From a virus, in IMG/VR virus record IMGVR_UViG_3300046747_000284, positions 1 through 37,372 of that record: a stretch of 37,372 nt of DNA; one strand, 5' to 3'. The notes below the pieces were generated by a model. It worked only from the letters and a program-made list of their open reading frames with translations, was not told the DNA's origin and did not search any database. A program made the position numbers and the translations under genes. This document shows, in pieces, positions 6,552 to 13,698 of the stretch (position 1 is the stretch's first letter; every line of letters starts with the position of its first letter).

Positions 6552-6776
6552 ATGGCAACGACGACGGCGCGGAAGAAGGGTGCGAAGCGGACGCTCACCG
6601 AGAGGCTGCAGCGCGAGACCGACATCATCGCCACGTTCACTCGCAAGCTGCAGGCGGCGCGCGACCGGCGCACACGCATCATCGACGAGCAGGAGAACAA
6701 GGCGCGCGCGCTGCTGAGCGAGACGAGCAAGGTGCGCTCGCTTGAGGTGAACCTCACGGAGGACGCAGGTCGATGA
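6552..6776 (+). CDS. Small basic coiled-coil protein, first rightward gene
   Basis: A 74-residue protein starting at the ATG at 6552 after CGGAGGG (spacing about 5). It begins with a Lys/Arg-rich tail and continues as one long charged helix (residues about 14-65) with heptad-like hydrophobics, so a dimeric coiled coil is likely. Family unknown. Its stop overlaps the start of the next gene (ATGA), linking it to the recombination-type gene that follows. Confidence 0.7.
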   Translation: MATTTARKKGAKRTLTERLQRETDIIATFTRKLQAARDRRTRIIDEQENKARALLSETSKVRSLEVNLTEDAGR

Positions 6777-7813
6777 CCACAGAACTGGAAGTCGTGGCGG
6801 AGCCGACGCAGGTCGCGTCGCTCGCACCGTTGAACGCCTCGCTCGCCATCGAGCAGCAGCGCGAGGCCGGGCTGAACGCTCTCGCTCGCATCACCGACGC
6901 GGAGTTCATCGAGCGCATGAAGTCGCTGCGCCTCGGCCTCGACCGCTTCGACATGATGATGCGCGAGGTCTTGGAGCCGGGCGTCGACCTGATGACCATC
7001 GAGGGCGTGCCGAAGCCCATCCTCACGCTGAGCGGCGCGGAGAAAATCTGCTTCGTCGCTCGGCTCGTGCCGTCGTTCATCGTCGAGCGCAGCATCGGCT
7101 CGCCGCCCGAGTCGCCGGCCATCCACTACGTCATCCGCTGCAACCTGCACCTCGGCAACGACGGCGGCCCGGTCGTCGCGCAGGGCGTCGGCTCGGCGAA
7201 CTCGCACGAGAAGAAGTACCGCTGGCGCAACGCCGAGAAGAAGTGCCCGGCGTGCAGCGTCATCGGCGCGGTGGTGAAGTCGAAGTTCGATGCGAAGCCG
7301 GGCACCGAGTTCGCCGGCACCAAGCCGTGGTTCTGTTGGAAGAAGAAGGGCGGCTGTGGCGCGGAGTTCGCCGAGGACGACACGCGCATCACCGGGCAGA
7401 CGCTCGGCATGGTCGAGAACGCCGACCCCTACGACCTCGACAACACGCTGCTCAAGATGGGGAAGAAGCGCGCGCTCGTCGATGCGGCAAAGACGGCGAC
7501 GGCCTCGAGCGGGCGCGTGACTCAGGACCTCGACGAGAACGTGGGAACGAGCGACGCCGCCGTGAGGCTGCGTGCCGGCATCGCCGACGTGGCGAAGAAG
7601 CTCGGCTGGTCGAAGCTCGGCGACATCTTCACGGTCGTGTCCAAGGCAACGGGCAAGCCGGTCAAGACGAAGGTGGAGTACGAGAAGCTGACGGCGAACG
7701 ACCTCGCGAAGGTGCTCGCGGCGATGCCGTTCCCGAATGAAGCCGCGCCCGTTGACGAGTCCGCCGCTGACATCGACTCCGGCCCGACGAGCGACGGGGA
7801 GGACCTGCCATGA
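6773..7813 (+). CDS. Zinc-ribbon phage recombination-type protein
   Basis: A 346-residue protein. The middle part has the sequence style of a widespread phage family found next to Gp157 and single-strand annealing genes: GVGSANSHEKKYRWR, then CPAC ... CWKKKGGCGAEF (zinc-ribbon cysteines), then NTLLKMGKKRALVDAA and VTQDLDE. Cys pairs near residues 159/162 and 188/195 probably bind zinc. The N-terminal 100 residues are helical. From its place beside Gp157 it probably acts in DNA recombination or annealing of phage DNA, but I cannot assign it to RecT, ERF or Rad52 with confidence. The start at 6773 overlaps the preceding TGA and follows GGAGG. Confidence 0.75.
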   Translation: MTTELEVVAEPTQVASLAPLNASLAIEQQREAGLNALARITDAEFIERMKSLRLGLDRFDMMMREVLEPGVDLMTIEGVPKPILTLSGAEKICFVARLVPSFIVERSIGSPPESPAIHYVIRCNLHLGNDGGPVVAQGVGSANSHEKKYRWRNAEKKCPACSVIGAVVKSKFDAKPGTEFAGTKPWFCWKKKGGCGAEFAEDDTRITGQTLGMVENADPYDLDNTLLKMGKKRALVDAAKTATASSGRVTQDLDENVGTSDAAVRLRAGIADVAKKLGWSKLGDIFTVVSKATGKPVKTKVEYEKLTANDLAKVLAAMPFPNEAAPVDESAADIDSGPTSDGEDLP

Positions 7814-8451
7814 AGCACGACGACGCGCTCGCCTCGGCGCAGCCGGTGCGAGCTAACACGCTGACGGAGCTTGAGCAGGCCATCGACGAGAAGCTGAGCG
7901 AGCTTGCCGACAGCATCCCAATGGTGGACGAGACGGCGGAGGCCGAGCGGCGCGAGCGGCTTGAGATGCAACTCGCCGACCTGCTGTCGCGCGAGGCCGA
8001 GAAGGTCGATGCGTTGGGGAAGGTGATGCAGCGGCTGCAAGACACGGCCACCGCGTGCAGCTTGGAGGGCGACCGACTTCAGACGCGCGCGGCGGCGTTC
8101 AAGAGTAGGCGTGCCCGTCTGGCTTCCTACGTGCTCGACGCGATGATGCGGTGGGGCACGAAGAAGCTGGAGGGCACGCTGTCGACGTTCACGCGCATCC
8201 AGAATCCAGACAAGGTGGAGGTCGAGGACGCGCGCGACCTGCCGTTCCACCTGCAGCGCTGGACGTTCACGTTCCATCCGCAGTCCGAGCACGACGTCGC
8301 GATGCTCAAGACGCTGCTGTCGCAGATACCCGAGTCGTCCGTCGTGTGCGATGCGGACAAACGAGGCATCGTGGAGTACGTGAAGCAGGACGTCGTCGTG
8401 CCTGACGGCGCGCGCATCATCCCCGGCACATGGAGGCTCGCGGTTCGATGA
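7810..8451 (+). CDS. Siphovirus Gp157 family protein
   Basis: A 213-residue protein of the Gp157 type (Pfam Sipho_Gp157). It has a long N-terminal coiled coil (residues about 15-120) with acidic heptads. A short beta region follows, containing GTKKLEGTLSTFTRIQNPDKVEVEDARDLP. The C-terminus (VVCDADKRGIVEYVKQDVVVPDGARII) corresponds to the family's Asp-Lys ... Lys ... Gly-Ala ending. Members are encoded beside phage recombination genes and are thought to act with them or against host nucleases; the exact role is unsettled. The start overlaps the previous stop (ATGA) and has a GGAGG site. Confidence 0.82.
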   Translation: MKHDDALASAQPVRANTLTELEQAIDEKLSELADSIPMVDETAEAERRERLEMQLADLLSREAEKVDALGKVMQRLQDTATACSLEGDRLQTRAAAFKSRRARLASYVLDAMMRWGTKKLEGTLSTFTRIQNPDKVEVEDARDLPFHLQRWTFTFHPQSEHDVAMLKTLLSQIPESSVVCDADKRGIVEYVKQDVVVPDGARIIPGTWRLAVR

Positions 8452-8663
8452 ACGAGCGCCCGTTCATGTCGATTCAGGAAGTCGCGAAGATACTCGGGCG
8501 CACGACGTCACGCTGCTACCAGATGATAAACGCCGGGCAGCTCCCGGCGGTGAGAATCGGCGGGGCGTGGAGAGTCCCGCGATTGGCATGGCAGGCGTGG
8601 ATTCAGGAGCGTAGCGAGGCGGCTCTGGCTGTGATGAAGATTCGAAAGGACAAGGTCCGATGA
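8448..8663 (+). CDS. Excisionase / MerR-type helix-turn-helix protein
   Basis: A 71-residue DNA-binding protein of the helix-turn-helix 17 type. MSIQEVAKILGRTTSRCYQM forms the HTH, followed by the wing GQLPAVRIGGAWRVPRLAWQAWI, closely matching the 'G.lpavriGg.wrvpr..l..wl' pattern of excisionases and small phage regulators. The start at 8448 overlaps the Gp157 stop; an alternative in-frame ATG lies at 8430. With no integrase in the window, a role as transcription factor or architectural protein is more likely than excision. Confidence 0.82.
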   Translation: MNERPFMSIQEVAKILGRTTSRCYQMINAGQLPAVRIGGAWRVPRLAWQAWIQERSEAALAVMKIRKDKVR

Positions 8664-8998
8664 GCAGTCGCGCACCTATCGAGAGACGCAAGACGCCGAG
8701 CGAGCAGAAGTCGCTGACGGTGATGCTCGACGGCAACCCGACGCTGCAGAAGCTGGTGGCGACGTGGCCGAACGCCTATCGGCAGGGCGCGAAGAAGCAC
8801 GAGCAGATTTCGACGTGGGCGGCGCTCGCCATGCTTCGCGACGTTGAGGTCGCGGACGCATGGCGGGCGCTGTTCGAGAACGGGTTCTGCCGGAAGGACG
8901 GGACCATCGACGAGTTCGCAGCGAAGTACTTGGAGACGATGGTCATCAGCCGGCTACCGGCAGCAGCGCGGCGGAGGCCGAGCAAGGAGGCGGAGTGA
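8660..8998 (+). CDS. Hypothetical early protein
   Basis: A 112-residue helical protein of unknown function. It starts at the ATG at 8660, overlaps the previous TGA and has an AAGGA site. Both ends are basic (RAPIERRKTPSEQK; AAARRRPSKEAE) around a helical core with several Trp and Ala residues. It sits in a run of four small DNA-binding or regulator genes, so a DNA-related role is plausible but not shown. Confidence 0.7.
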   Translation: MSSRAPIERRKTPSEQKSLTVMLDGNPTLQKLVATWPNAYRQGAKKHEQISTWAALAMLRDVEVADAWRALFENGFCRKDGTIDEFAAKYLETMVISRLPAAARRRPSKEAE

Positions 8999-9279
8999 TG
9001 CATCAGACATCGCGTGACGCGTTCGAGAGCGTGAAGCCGATTCTCAACGACCTGCAGCGGCGCGTGCTCGACTGCGTGCAGAAGCTCGGGGCGACCGGCC
9101 TCACGAGCGAGGAACTGGAGACGTACTTCCGGGGATACAAGCCGTCGTCGTCGCGCACGCGCATCAGCGAACTCGTGCGGCTGGGGATGGTGGTGGACTC
9201 CGGCAGGACGCGGCCGAGCAGCAGCGGCCGCAAGATGATTGTGTGGGTCGCGACGCTGCAGCAGACCGAGCTGTTCTAG
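8998..9279 (+). CDS. Winged-helix DNA-binding protein
   Basis: A 93-residue protein with a winged-helix pattern. Helices span about residues 16-45 (LNDLQRRVLDCVQKLGATGL, SEELETYF), the recognition helix is SSSRTRISELVRLGMVV, and a wing follows (SGRTRPSSSGRKMIVWVA). The arrangement 'T..EL.......SSRtRiSELvrlG' is common in small phage regulators. The start TGATG at 8998 couples it to the preceding gene, with AAGGAGG upstream. It probably acts as a transcriptional regulator of early genes. Confidence 0.75.
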   Translation: MHQTSRDAFESVKPILNDLQRRVLDCVQKLGATGLTSEELETYFRGYKPSSSRTRISELVRLGMVVDSGRTRPSSSGRKMIVWVATLQQTELF

Positions 9280-9288
9280 GAGGTCACG

Positions 9289-9546
9289 GTGGATGAGCTG
9301 ACTGCGAAGCAGCGCGAGGCGTTGAAGGTCATCATCCGGCAGAAGTCGAGCACCGGCATGACGCCGACGCAGCGAGAGCTGGCGAAGCTGTTGCGCGTGA
9401 CGCCGACCGCGGTGCGGTCGAGACTCGCGTCGCTGGAACGGAAGGGCTACATCATGCTGCTGTCGCGACTCGCTCGCGGCATCGTCATCATCGAGGGAAA
9501 CCCAAGGAGGGAACATGCCGCTCACGCTGACAGTTCGGCCCGGTGA
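9289..9546 (+). CDS. LexA N-terminal-type winged-helix protein (no peptidase domain)
   Basis: An 85-residue protein with a GTG start at 9289 after TAGGAGGT. It closely follows the LexA DNA-binding domain: LTAKQREALKVI, then GMTPTQRELAKLLRVTPTAV, then RSRLASLERKGYI, then SRLARGIVI in place of the LexA 'SRGI' wing. The Ser-Lys autocleavage domain of LexA is absent, and the protein ends soon after the wing. It could bind SOS-type operators, competing with or mimicking host LexA without being inactivated by RecA, or control phage genes. The overlap with the next gene (32 bases) means co-translation. Confidence 0.82.
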   Translation: MDELTAKQREALKVIIRQKSSTGMTPTQRELAKLLRVTPTAVRSRLASLERKGYIMLLSRLARGIVIIEGNPRREHAAHADSSAR

Positions 9547-9790
9547 GTTCGTGATGGTCGGGGACGGCGCGGTGCTCGTCTCCGACATCAACGGTGGACA
9601 GGTGAAGCTCACGTTCCAGTTCGCTCGCGAGGTCAACATCGTGCGCGGCTCCATCGCGGAGCCGAACGACGCGGCGCGCGACTGCGTCGAGTCGATGCTG
9701 CGTGCCGGACGAAGTCCCGAACAGCAGCGAGCTGCGCGCCGGGAGCGCCGTGCTCGCTGGGAGGCACGTAGCGACGAACGGAGCGCGTGA
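9515..9790 (+). CDS. CsrA/RsmA-like RNA-binding regulator
   Basis: A 91-residue protein whose first 47 residues align without gaps to CsrA. LTLTVRPGEFVMVGD matches the N-terminal strand and 'GE...iGd' turn, GGQVKLTFQFAREVNIVRGSI matches strands 3-5, and the RNA-contacting Arg falls at residue 44 as in E. coli CsrA. A highly basic C-terminal helix (residues about 66-91) extends beyond the usual length of about 61. CsrA dimers bind GGA motifs in mRNA leaders and change translation or stability. A phage copy could control phage or host messages. The start follows AAGGAGGGA and lies inside the LexA-type gene. Confidence 0.85.
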   Translation: MPLTLTVRPGEFVMVGDGAVLVSDINGGQVKLTFQFAREVNIVRGSIAEPNDAARDCVESMLRAGRSPEQQRAARRERRARWEARSDERSA

Positions 9791-10701
9791 TGCCGGCCCC
9801 GGAACGGCTGCGTGGATTCAGGTTCTACCCCGGCGACTTCATCGCGGACCCCGCGGTGCAGGCGATGACGACCGAGCAGGTCGGCGCGTACATGCTGCTG
9901 CTCTGCGCCGCATGGCAGAGCGACCGGCCGGGCGTCCTGCCGAACCTCGACCCCTACCTCGCGGGGATAACACGCCTCGGTGATAGGTGGCCTGAGCACC
10001 GGGAGGCGGTGCTGCGTGCCTTCGTCGTCCGCGGTGAAACGCTCGTCCAGAAGCGGATGGTGCTCGAGGCGAAAGCGGCGTCCGAAGCGATGGCCCGCGC
10101 ACGGTCAGGTGCGAGGGCTGCGGCGAACGCACGGTGGGACAAGGAGATGCATGCGCGCGCATTGCCGGCGCAATGCGTCGCGATGCTAGGTGTAGGTGTA
10201 GGTGTAGAGAATCAGAGACTAAGCGCCGATGAGGCCGGCGCGCCCGACGCATCAGAATCGACGGACAGACCCTCCGAGGCGTCGGTCGAGTCCGAACCGA
10301 ACCCCGGGGTCGAAAGCCCACCAGAGGCGAACCGCAGCGCCGTACTCGGCCTGCTCGGTGGCCTCGCTGGTGCCATGAAGCTACCGGAGCCGCCGCCGAG
10401 AAAATCGCTCGAGCTTCAGCTCGCGTGGGACTGGGTCCGTGCTAACACCGATGCGACGAAGGCATCGGCGGCGATGCGGTTCGTCGGCTGGCTCGTCAAG
10501 ACCGGTACGCGCGACCCCGACTCGCTGCTCGCGCTCGCCAAACACTTCGTGGTCTACGCCCCGGAGAACCCGCACGCGTACTACACGAGCAAGGGCACCG
10601 CGCGGCAGTCGATAATCATGCGCGTCGGCGGCGACCGAGCGGTCGCCGAGCACGAGCGCATCAAGGCTGACGAACGCCGTTTCCTCGGAGGGAACCGATG
10701 A
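9790..10701 (+). CDS. DUF1376-domain phage replication-type protein
   Basis: A 303-residue protein. Residues about 8-90 (RFYPGDFIADPAVQAMTTEQ, GAYMLLLCAAWQ) are the DUF1376 pattern found in phage replication-region proteins. The middle is a disordered acidic and Pro-rich linker that includes LGVGVGVEN, encoded by a short GTAGGT tandem repeat (10190-10208). The C-terminal third (residues about 205-303) is a helical domain resembling the primosome-type tail of such proteins. It probably helps recruit host replication factors, as no phage polymerase or helicase is seen. ATG 9790 is preferred over GTG 9787, and it overlaps the CsrA-like stop. Confidence 0.78.
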   Translation: MPAPERLRGFRFYPGDFIADPAVQAMTTEQVGAYMLLLCAAWQSDRPGVLPNLDPYLAGITRLGDRWPEHREAVLRAFVVRGETLVQKRMVLEAKAASEAMARARSGARAAANARWDKEMHARALPAQCVAMLGVGVGVENQRLSADEAGAPDASESTDRPSEASVESEPNPGVESPPEANRSAVLGLLGGLAGAMKLPEPPPRKSLELQLAWDWVRANTDATKASAAMRFVGWLVKTGTRDPDSLLALAKHFVVYAPENPHAYYTSKGTARQSIIMRVGGDRAVAEHERIKADERRFLGGNR

Positions 10702-11054
10702 CCAGCATCAAGCGCATCAGGACCGTCATGAGCATGGAAGGCCGCAGGCTGCCGACGTCGACGCTGTTCATGCGCGACTGCCAGCGCGACTTGGAGGACG
10801 GCAGCGCGTCGACCGCGTTCAGCGTTCGCTGCCTGCTCGACCAGCACGCCCTCGACAGCGAGCGCATCAGCTACTCGATGGGAGCGAGCACAGAGTTCGA
10901 GCGCGAGTTCTTCGAAGAAGCGCTGCTGTTCGGACCGCTGACCGGGACGCGCACGCGAGCCGACAAGAACCGCGAGCGCGTCATCGCACGGTGGCACAAG
11001 CGGCAGCGCGCGGCCGCTCGGTCGCGACGGAAGGCGAGGCTCGCCAATGCGTGA
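10698..11054 (+). CDS. Hypothetical protein
   Basis: A 118-residue protein of unknown family. It starts at the ATG at 10698 after GGAGGG and overlaps the previous TGA. The N-terminal half is polar with two Cys (MRDCQRDLE, SVRCLLDQH). The C-terminus (residues about 88-118) is a strongly basic helix (RADKNRERVIARWHKRQRAA), suggesting nucleic-acid binding. It belongs to the early gene string. Confidence 0.68.
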   Translation: MTSIKRIRTVMSMEGRRLPTSTLFMRDCQRDLEDGSASTAFSVRCLLDQHALDSERISYSMGASTEFEREFFEEALLFGPLTGTRTRADKNRERVIARWHKRQRAAARSRRKARLANA

Positions 11055-11283
11055 CCGGAAGGAGGAGAAGCTCGAACGCGCGCTGGGCATCGAGCCGGTC
11101 GTCGAGTACGACGCCGTGGTGAAAATCCAAGGCTCGCACATCGTCGGCGTGTTCATCGAACCCGAGGGCATGGTCGAGATGTTGCGGATGCGCGAGTTCC
11201 AGATAGGCGGGCCTCGCGCTCGCACCGGGCCGGACCCGCATGGGTTCCTCTACGGCATGCCGTTCTTCGTGAAGGAGGGGTGA
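11047..11283 (+). CDS. Hypothetical protein
   Basis: A 78-residue protein of unknown function that starts at the ATG at 11047 inside the end of the preceding gene. A charged N-terminal helix is followed by beta-prone sequence (DAVVKIQGSHIVGVFIEPEG) and a Gly/Pro-rich tail. Eight bases overlap upstream, and the stop overlaps the next start (TGATG), so it is translated as part of the run. No motif is recognised. Confidence 0.62.
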   Translation: MRDRKEEKLERALGIEPVVEYDAVVKIQGSHIVGVFIEPEGMVEMLRMREFQIGGPRARTGPDPHGFLYGMPFFVKEG

Positions 11284-11786
11284 TGAGCGAGCTGACGAAG
11301 GAGCAAGTGGAGAAATGGCGCGGGGCGAGATGGGGAACCGCTCGCCCGGCGGTGATTGTTGAGCTTTGCGACGACTGGCTCCGCCTCCGCGCCCGCTGCG
11401 ATGAGCTGGAGCGGGAGCTGGGGAAGGACGTTCACCGCATCATGGACTTGGGCGAACAGGTCGCCGCCCTCGAAGCCGAGCGGGACGCCTTCGGGGCGGG
11501 GCTGGACAAGGCCAACCACAAGCGGGCCGTGGCTGAGTCGGAGCGGGACGAGGCGCGGCGAGCGTGCGAGGACTACGACCGCTTCCACCATGAGGACATC
11601 GCCACCATCATCGACCTGCGCTCCCAGCTCGCCGCTGCGCGCGAGGCGGCCGATAATCTCGCGACCGCATGCGAGGAGAATGGCCTCGTTGCTGACGATG
11701 GCGACGAACACGAGGAGTACAACGGCGTTTCCGCTGCGGTGAGGGCGGTGCGCGCCGCTCTCGACGGGCTCGGGGAGAAGGCATGA
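11283..11786 (+). CDS. Coiled-coil hypothetical protein
   Basis: A 167-residue protein dominated by a long coiled coil from about residue 30 to 130 (ARCDELERELGKDVHRIMDL, QVAALEAERDAFGAGLDKAN). An acidic loop (DDGDEHEEYNG) and a short C-terminal helix follow. It resembles the many coiled-coil 'Ead/Ea22'-like phage accessory proteins in style, but no family can be assigned. The ATG at 11283 overlaps the previous stop and follows GGAGGGG. Confidence 0.65.
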   Translation: MSELTKEQVEKWRGARWGTARPAVIVELCDDWLRLRARCDELERELGKDVHRIMDLGEQVAALEAERDAFGAGLDKANHKRAVAESERDEARRACEDYDRFHHEDIATIIDLRSQLAAAREAADNLATACEENGLVADDGDEHEEYNGVSAAVRAVRAALDGLGEKA

Positions 11787-12289
11787 CGCAGAGACAGGCC
11801 GAGGTGCTCGCCAAGATGCGTGACGGGGAACGCCTCATCGTCCAGCGCGGCAAGGCCACGATTGGAGCCGTGAACATCGCCGCGCGCACCGTCGAACCGT
11901 TCCTCGCCCGAGGCTTCGTCATCCACGTCCCCGCGCCCACCACCGCGGGCACCGTCTACCGCATCAGCACCGAGGGCATCGGCGCTCTGCTCACGCACGA
12001 GCACAATCACCGCACGTTCAAGGAGCTGGCTGGCGAGCACGCGCTCGAACGCTCGCTCGGCTTGAACAACGGCTGGTGGGCAGCGATGAAGCACGGCGGC
12101 CCGGTCCACTACTGGGCTGCCATCGACCATCTCGACACCGCGATGGCGCAGCGCCTCTGCGGTGACGGCAAGGGCTACAACGGCTGGCGCTGGTACTCGA
12201 TGACCGACATCGGAGTCCAGCGCGACCCAGCCACCGTCAAGCGCGTCTGCAAGTCGTGCCGCGCGCTCCTGAATGCCGATGTCGCCTGA
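11783..12289 (+). CDS. Hypothetical protein with possible winged-helix start
   Basis: A 168-residue protein. Residues 1-70 look like a winged-helix fold (MTQRQAEVLAKMRDGERLIV ... VEPFLARGFVIHV ... YRISTEGIGALLT). The remainder is Trp- and His-rich (NNGWWAAMKHGGPVHYWAAI) and ends with a CKSC pair near residue 160. The function is unknown; a regulator with a sensing domain is one possibility. It starts at the ATG at 11783 after GGGGAGAAGG and overlaps the previous TGA. Confidence 0.65.
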   Translation: MTQRQAEVLAKMRDGERLIVQRGKATIGAVNIAARTVEPFLARGFVIHVPAPTTAGTVYRISTEGIGALLTHEHNHRTFKELAGEHALERSLGLNNGWWAAMKHGGPVHYWAAIDHLDTAMAQRLCGDGKGYNGWRWYSMTDIGVQRDPATVKRVCKSCRALLNADVA

Positions 12290-12851
12290 CTTCCCGCTCT
12301 ACGCGAGACGCTGCCCGGAGTGCGGGCACATGTTCCTCAAGGGTCGTCGGGGGAAGCACTGCGAGCCGTGCAGGAAAAGACTCAAGGCCGAGCGCAAGCG
12401 CCTGCTCAACGCCGTGCGCCGTGCCGAGCGCGGTCTCCACATCGGCTGGCGCGTCCCCATGCTCGCCTGCGGTCGCAAGCACCCAACAGGCATCACGCGA
12501 CTGCGTTACATCGAGCTGACCTGCGCCGACTGCGGCACCCTGTTCACCGGTGGGCATCGCGCTGTACGCTGTATCACGTGCAACGACCTGCATCGGCGTG
12601 AGTACCAGCGCCGCAGGGACGCGAGGAGGAGGCCGAGTGTTGGACAGAGCAGGGGACCGACGTTCGTCGCTGCGACGTACTCAGCTCGCACCGGGGAAAT
12701 CGCTGGCTCGTACACCGTTCGCACGCGCACGCTCCAATCCGCTGCGGAATCGAACCGCCCTCCGTGCGATGGGCAGTCGCGAGCAGGAGAAGAAGGCGCT
12801 CGACGACCTGTTCAGGCCGTTCGTATTCCGGCGCGCGGGCGGGCGTTGTGA
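12273..12851 (+). CDS. Double zinc-ribbon hypothetical protein (extent uncertain)
   Basis: A 192-residue frame. Two zinc ribbons are clear: CPECG ... CEPC at residues about 15-33 and CADCG ... CITC at about 83-102, each followed by Arg-rich sequence. After about residue 118 the sequence becomes low in structure and overlaps the next gene (from 12637) by 215 bases in another frame, so the real protein may be shorter or may continue in the other frame. It probably binds nucleic acid or protein. ATG 12279 is an alternative start, and no strong ribosome site is seen. Confidence 0.6.
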   Translation: MPMSPDFPLYARRCPECGHMFLKGRRGKHCEPCRKRLKAERKRLLNAVRRAERGLHIGWRVPMLACGRKHPTGITRLRYIELTCADCGTLFTGGHRAVRCITCNDLHRREYQRRRDARRRPSVGQSRGPTFVAATYSARTGEIAGSYTVRTRTLQSAAESNRPPCDGQSRAGEEGARRPVQAVRIPARGRAL

Positions 12852-13173
12852 ACGCTGCGGTGCTGTCGGTGGAGCGGAGCGCCACGGTCGTGAGCGCGTC
12901 GTGCTTCAGGTCGCTCACTTCAAGTCGCGGCGCGTCGAGCACACGCGATGGGACCCCGACAACGTCGCGTGCCTGTGCAAGGGCTGCCACTTCCTGTGGG
13001 GCCATCACGAGCCGGACCAGTTCGCGGCGTGGTGGCTCGTGCGCATCGGGCAGAAGGCGCTCGACCGCCTGAACATGATTTGGAGAACGCTGCGCCAGCG
13101 CCCGCGACCCGACCTCGGGCTCATGCGCGTCTACATCATCAGCCTCAACAAGGCGGGAACGGGCGGGTTCTGA
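12637..13173 (+). CDS. HNH-type phage endonuclease-like protein
   Basis: A 178-residue protein. The N-terminus has the 'SLRRTQLAPGKSLARTPFAR' pattern common before phage HNH domains. The core has CERCG, then QVAHFKSRR (catalytic-type His), then WDPDNVACLCKGCH and WGHHEPDQF (zinc Cys and final His). The tail, RIGQKALDRLNMIWRTL, is helical. Such proteins near terminase genes can assist packaging or recombination (NinG-like). I choose GTG 12637, which has AGGAGG upstream and keeps the conserved leader; ATG 12769 would give 134 residues and lose it. The first 215 bases overlap the zinc-ribbon frame. Confidence 0.75.
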   Translation: MLDRAGDRRSSLRRTQLAPGKSLARTPFARARSNPLRNRTALRAMGSREQEKKALDDLFRPFVFRRAGGRCERCGAVGGAERHGRERVVLQVAHFKSRRVEHTRWDPDNVACLCKGCHFLWGHHEPDQFAAWWLVRIGQKALDRLNMIWRTLRQRPRPDLGLMRVYIISLNKAGTGGF

Positions 13174-13174
13174 G

Positions 13175-13579
13175 ATGCCTCTCAAGGGAACGACGGCAGC
13201 GATGTCGAGACGCAACGGTCACTTCGGCGGCGCTCCGACCGCTGCTGCCATCGAGCAACGACGCAAGGCACGCGAGAAGGCCACGCGCATCGTCTCCGCG
13301 AATCAGGAGGAGGCGGTCAAGTTCCTCGTGTACGTGATGAACAACCCGAACGCTGCGCTGTCGGAGCGCGTTCGCTGCGCGCTCGAACTCCTGAACCGCG
13401 GTGAGCTGCCGGCGAAGTCCGCTGCCTACGTCGGCGTCGGCTCGACCGACGACCTCGACCAGATGTTCGGCACGCCGAAGCTCGTCATCCTCGGCAAGTT
13501 CGGAGCCGACAAGCTCGTCGAGTCGGCTGCGGTCGTGATTTCCGAAACGAACGGGCACAAGAACGGAGGGCCGCAATGA
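13175..13579 (+). CDS. Possible small terminase subunit
   Basis: A 134-residue protein starting at ATG 13175, two bases past the HNH stop. A polar, basic N-terminus is followed by a helical segment (EEAVKFLVYVMNNPNAALSE, RVRCALELLNRGELPA) of the kind found in small terminase or DNA-recognition proteins. Its place between an HNH protein and the large terminase fits that role. No clear HTH is visible, so the call rests mainly on context. Confidence 0.5.
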   Translation: MPLKGTTAAMSRRNGHFGGAPTAAAIEQRRKAREKATRIVSANQEEAVKFLVYVMNNPNAALSERVRCALELLNRGELPAKSAAYVGVGSTDDLDQMFGTPKLVILGKFGADKLVESAAVVISETNGHKNGGPQ

Positions 13580-13698
13580 AAGCCGTGCGCATGCTGCTCG
13601 CTGCTGTCGCCATCATCCTCAGCGCCATCGCGTTGACGGCAGGAGACAAGCTCGGAGCCATCTGGCTGATGCTGCTCGCCGTCGTCATGAGGCCGTGA
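13576..13698 (+). CDS. Tiny membrane protein
   Basis: A 40-residue peptide, starting at ATG 13576 (overlapping the previous TGA) and ending with TGA at 13698 that overlaps the next ATG. It has two hydrophobic stretches, LLAAVAIILSAIALTA (residues 7-22) and LGAIWLMLLAVVM (26-38), joined by a short polar turn, so a two-helix hairpin or a single long helix is likely. The perfect overlap on both sides argues that it is a real gene. Function unknown. Confidence 0.6.
   Translation: MKAVRMLLAAVAIILSAIALTAGDKLGAIWLMLLAVVMRP

Noticed and set aside
8448-8663. Excisionase of an integrated prophage
   Set aside because: The HTH fold fits, but there is no integrase or attachment site in what appears to be a complete genome, so a general DNA-binding role is safer.
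9190-10210. GTAGGT tandem copies at 10190-10208 as replication iterons
   Set aside because: Only about three to four 6-base units, inside the DUF1376 coding sequence and encoding a Gly-Val linker; simple slippage explains them.
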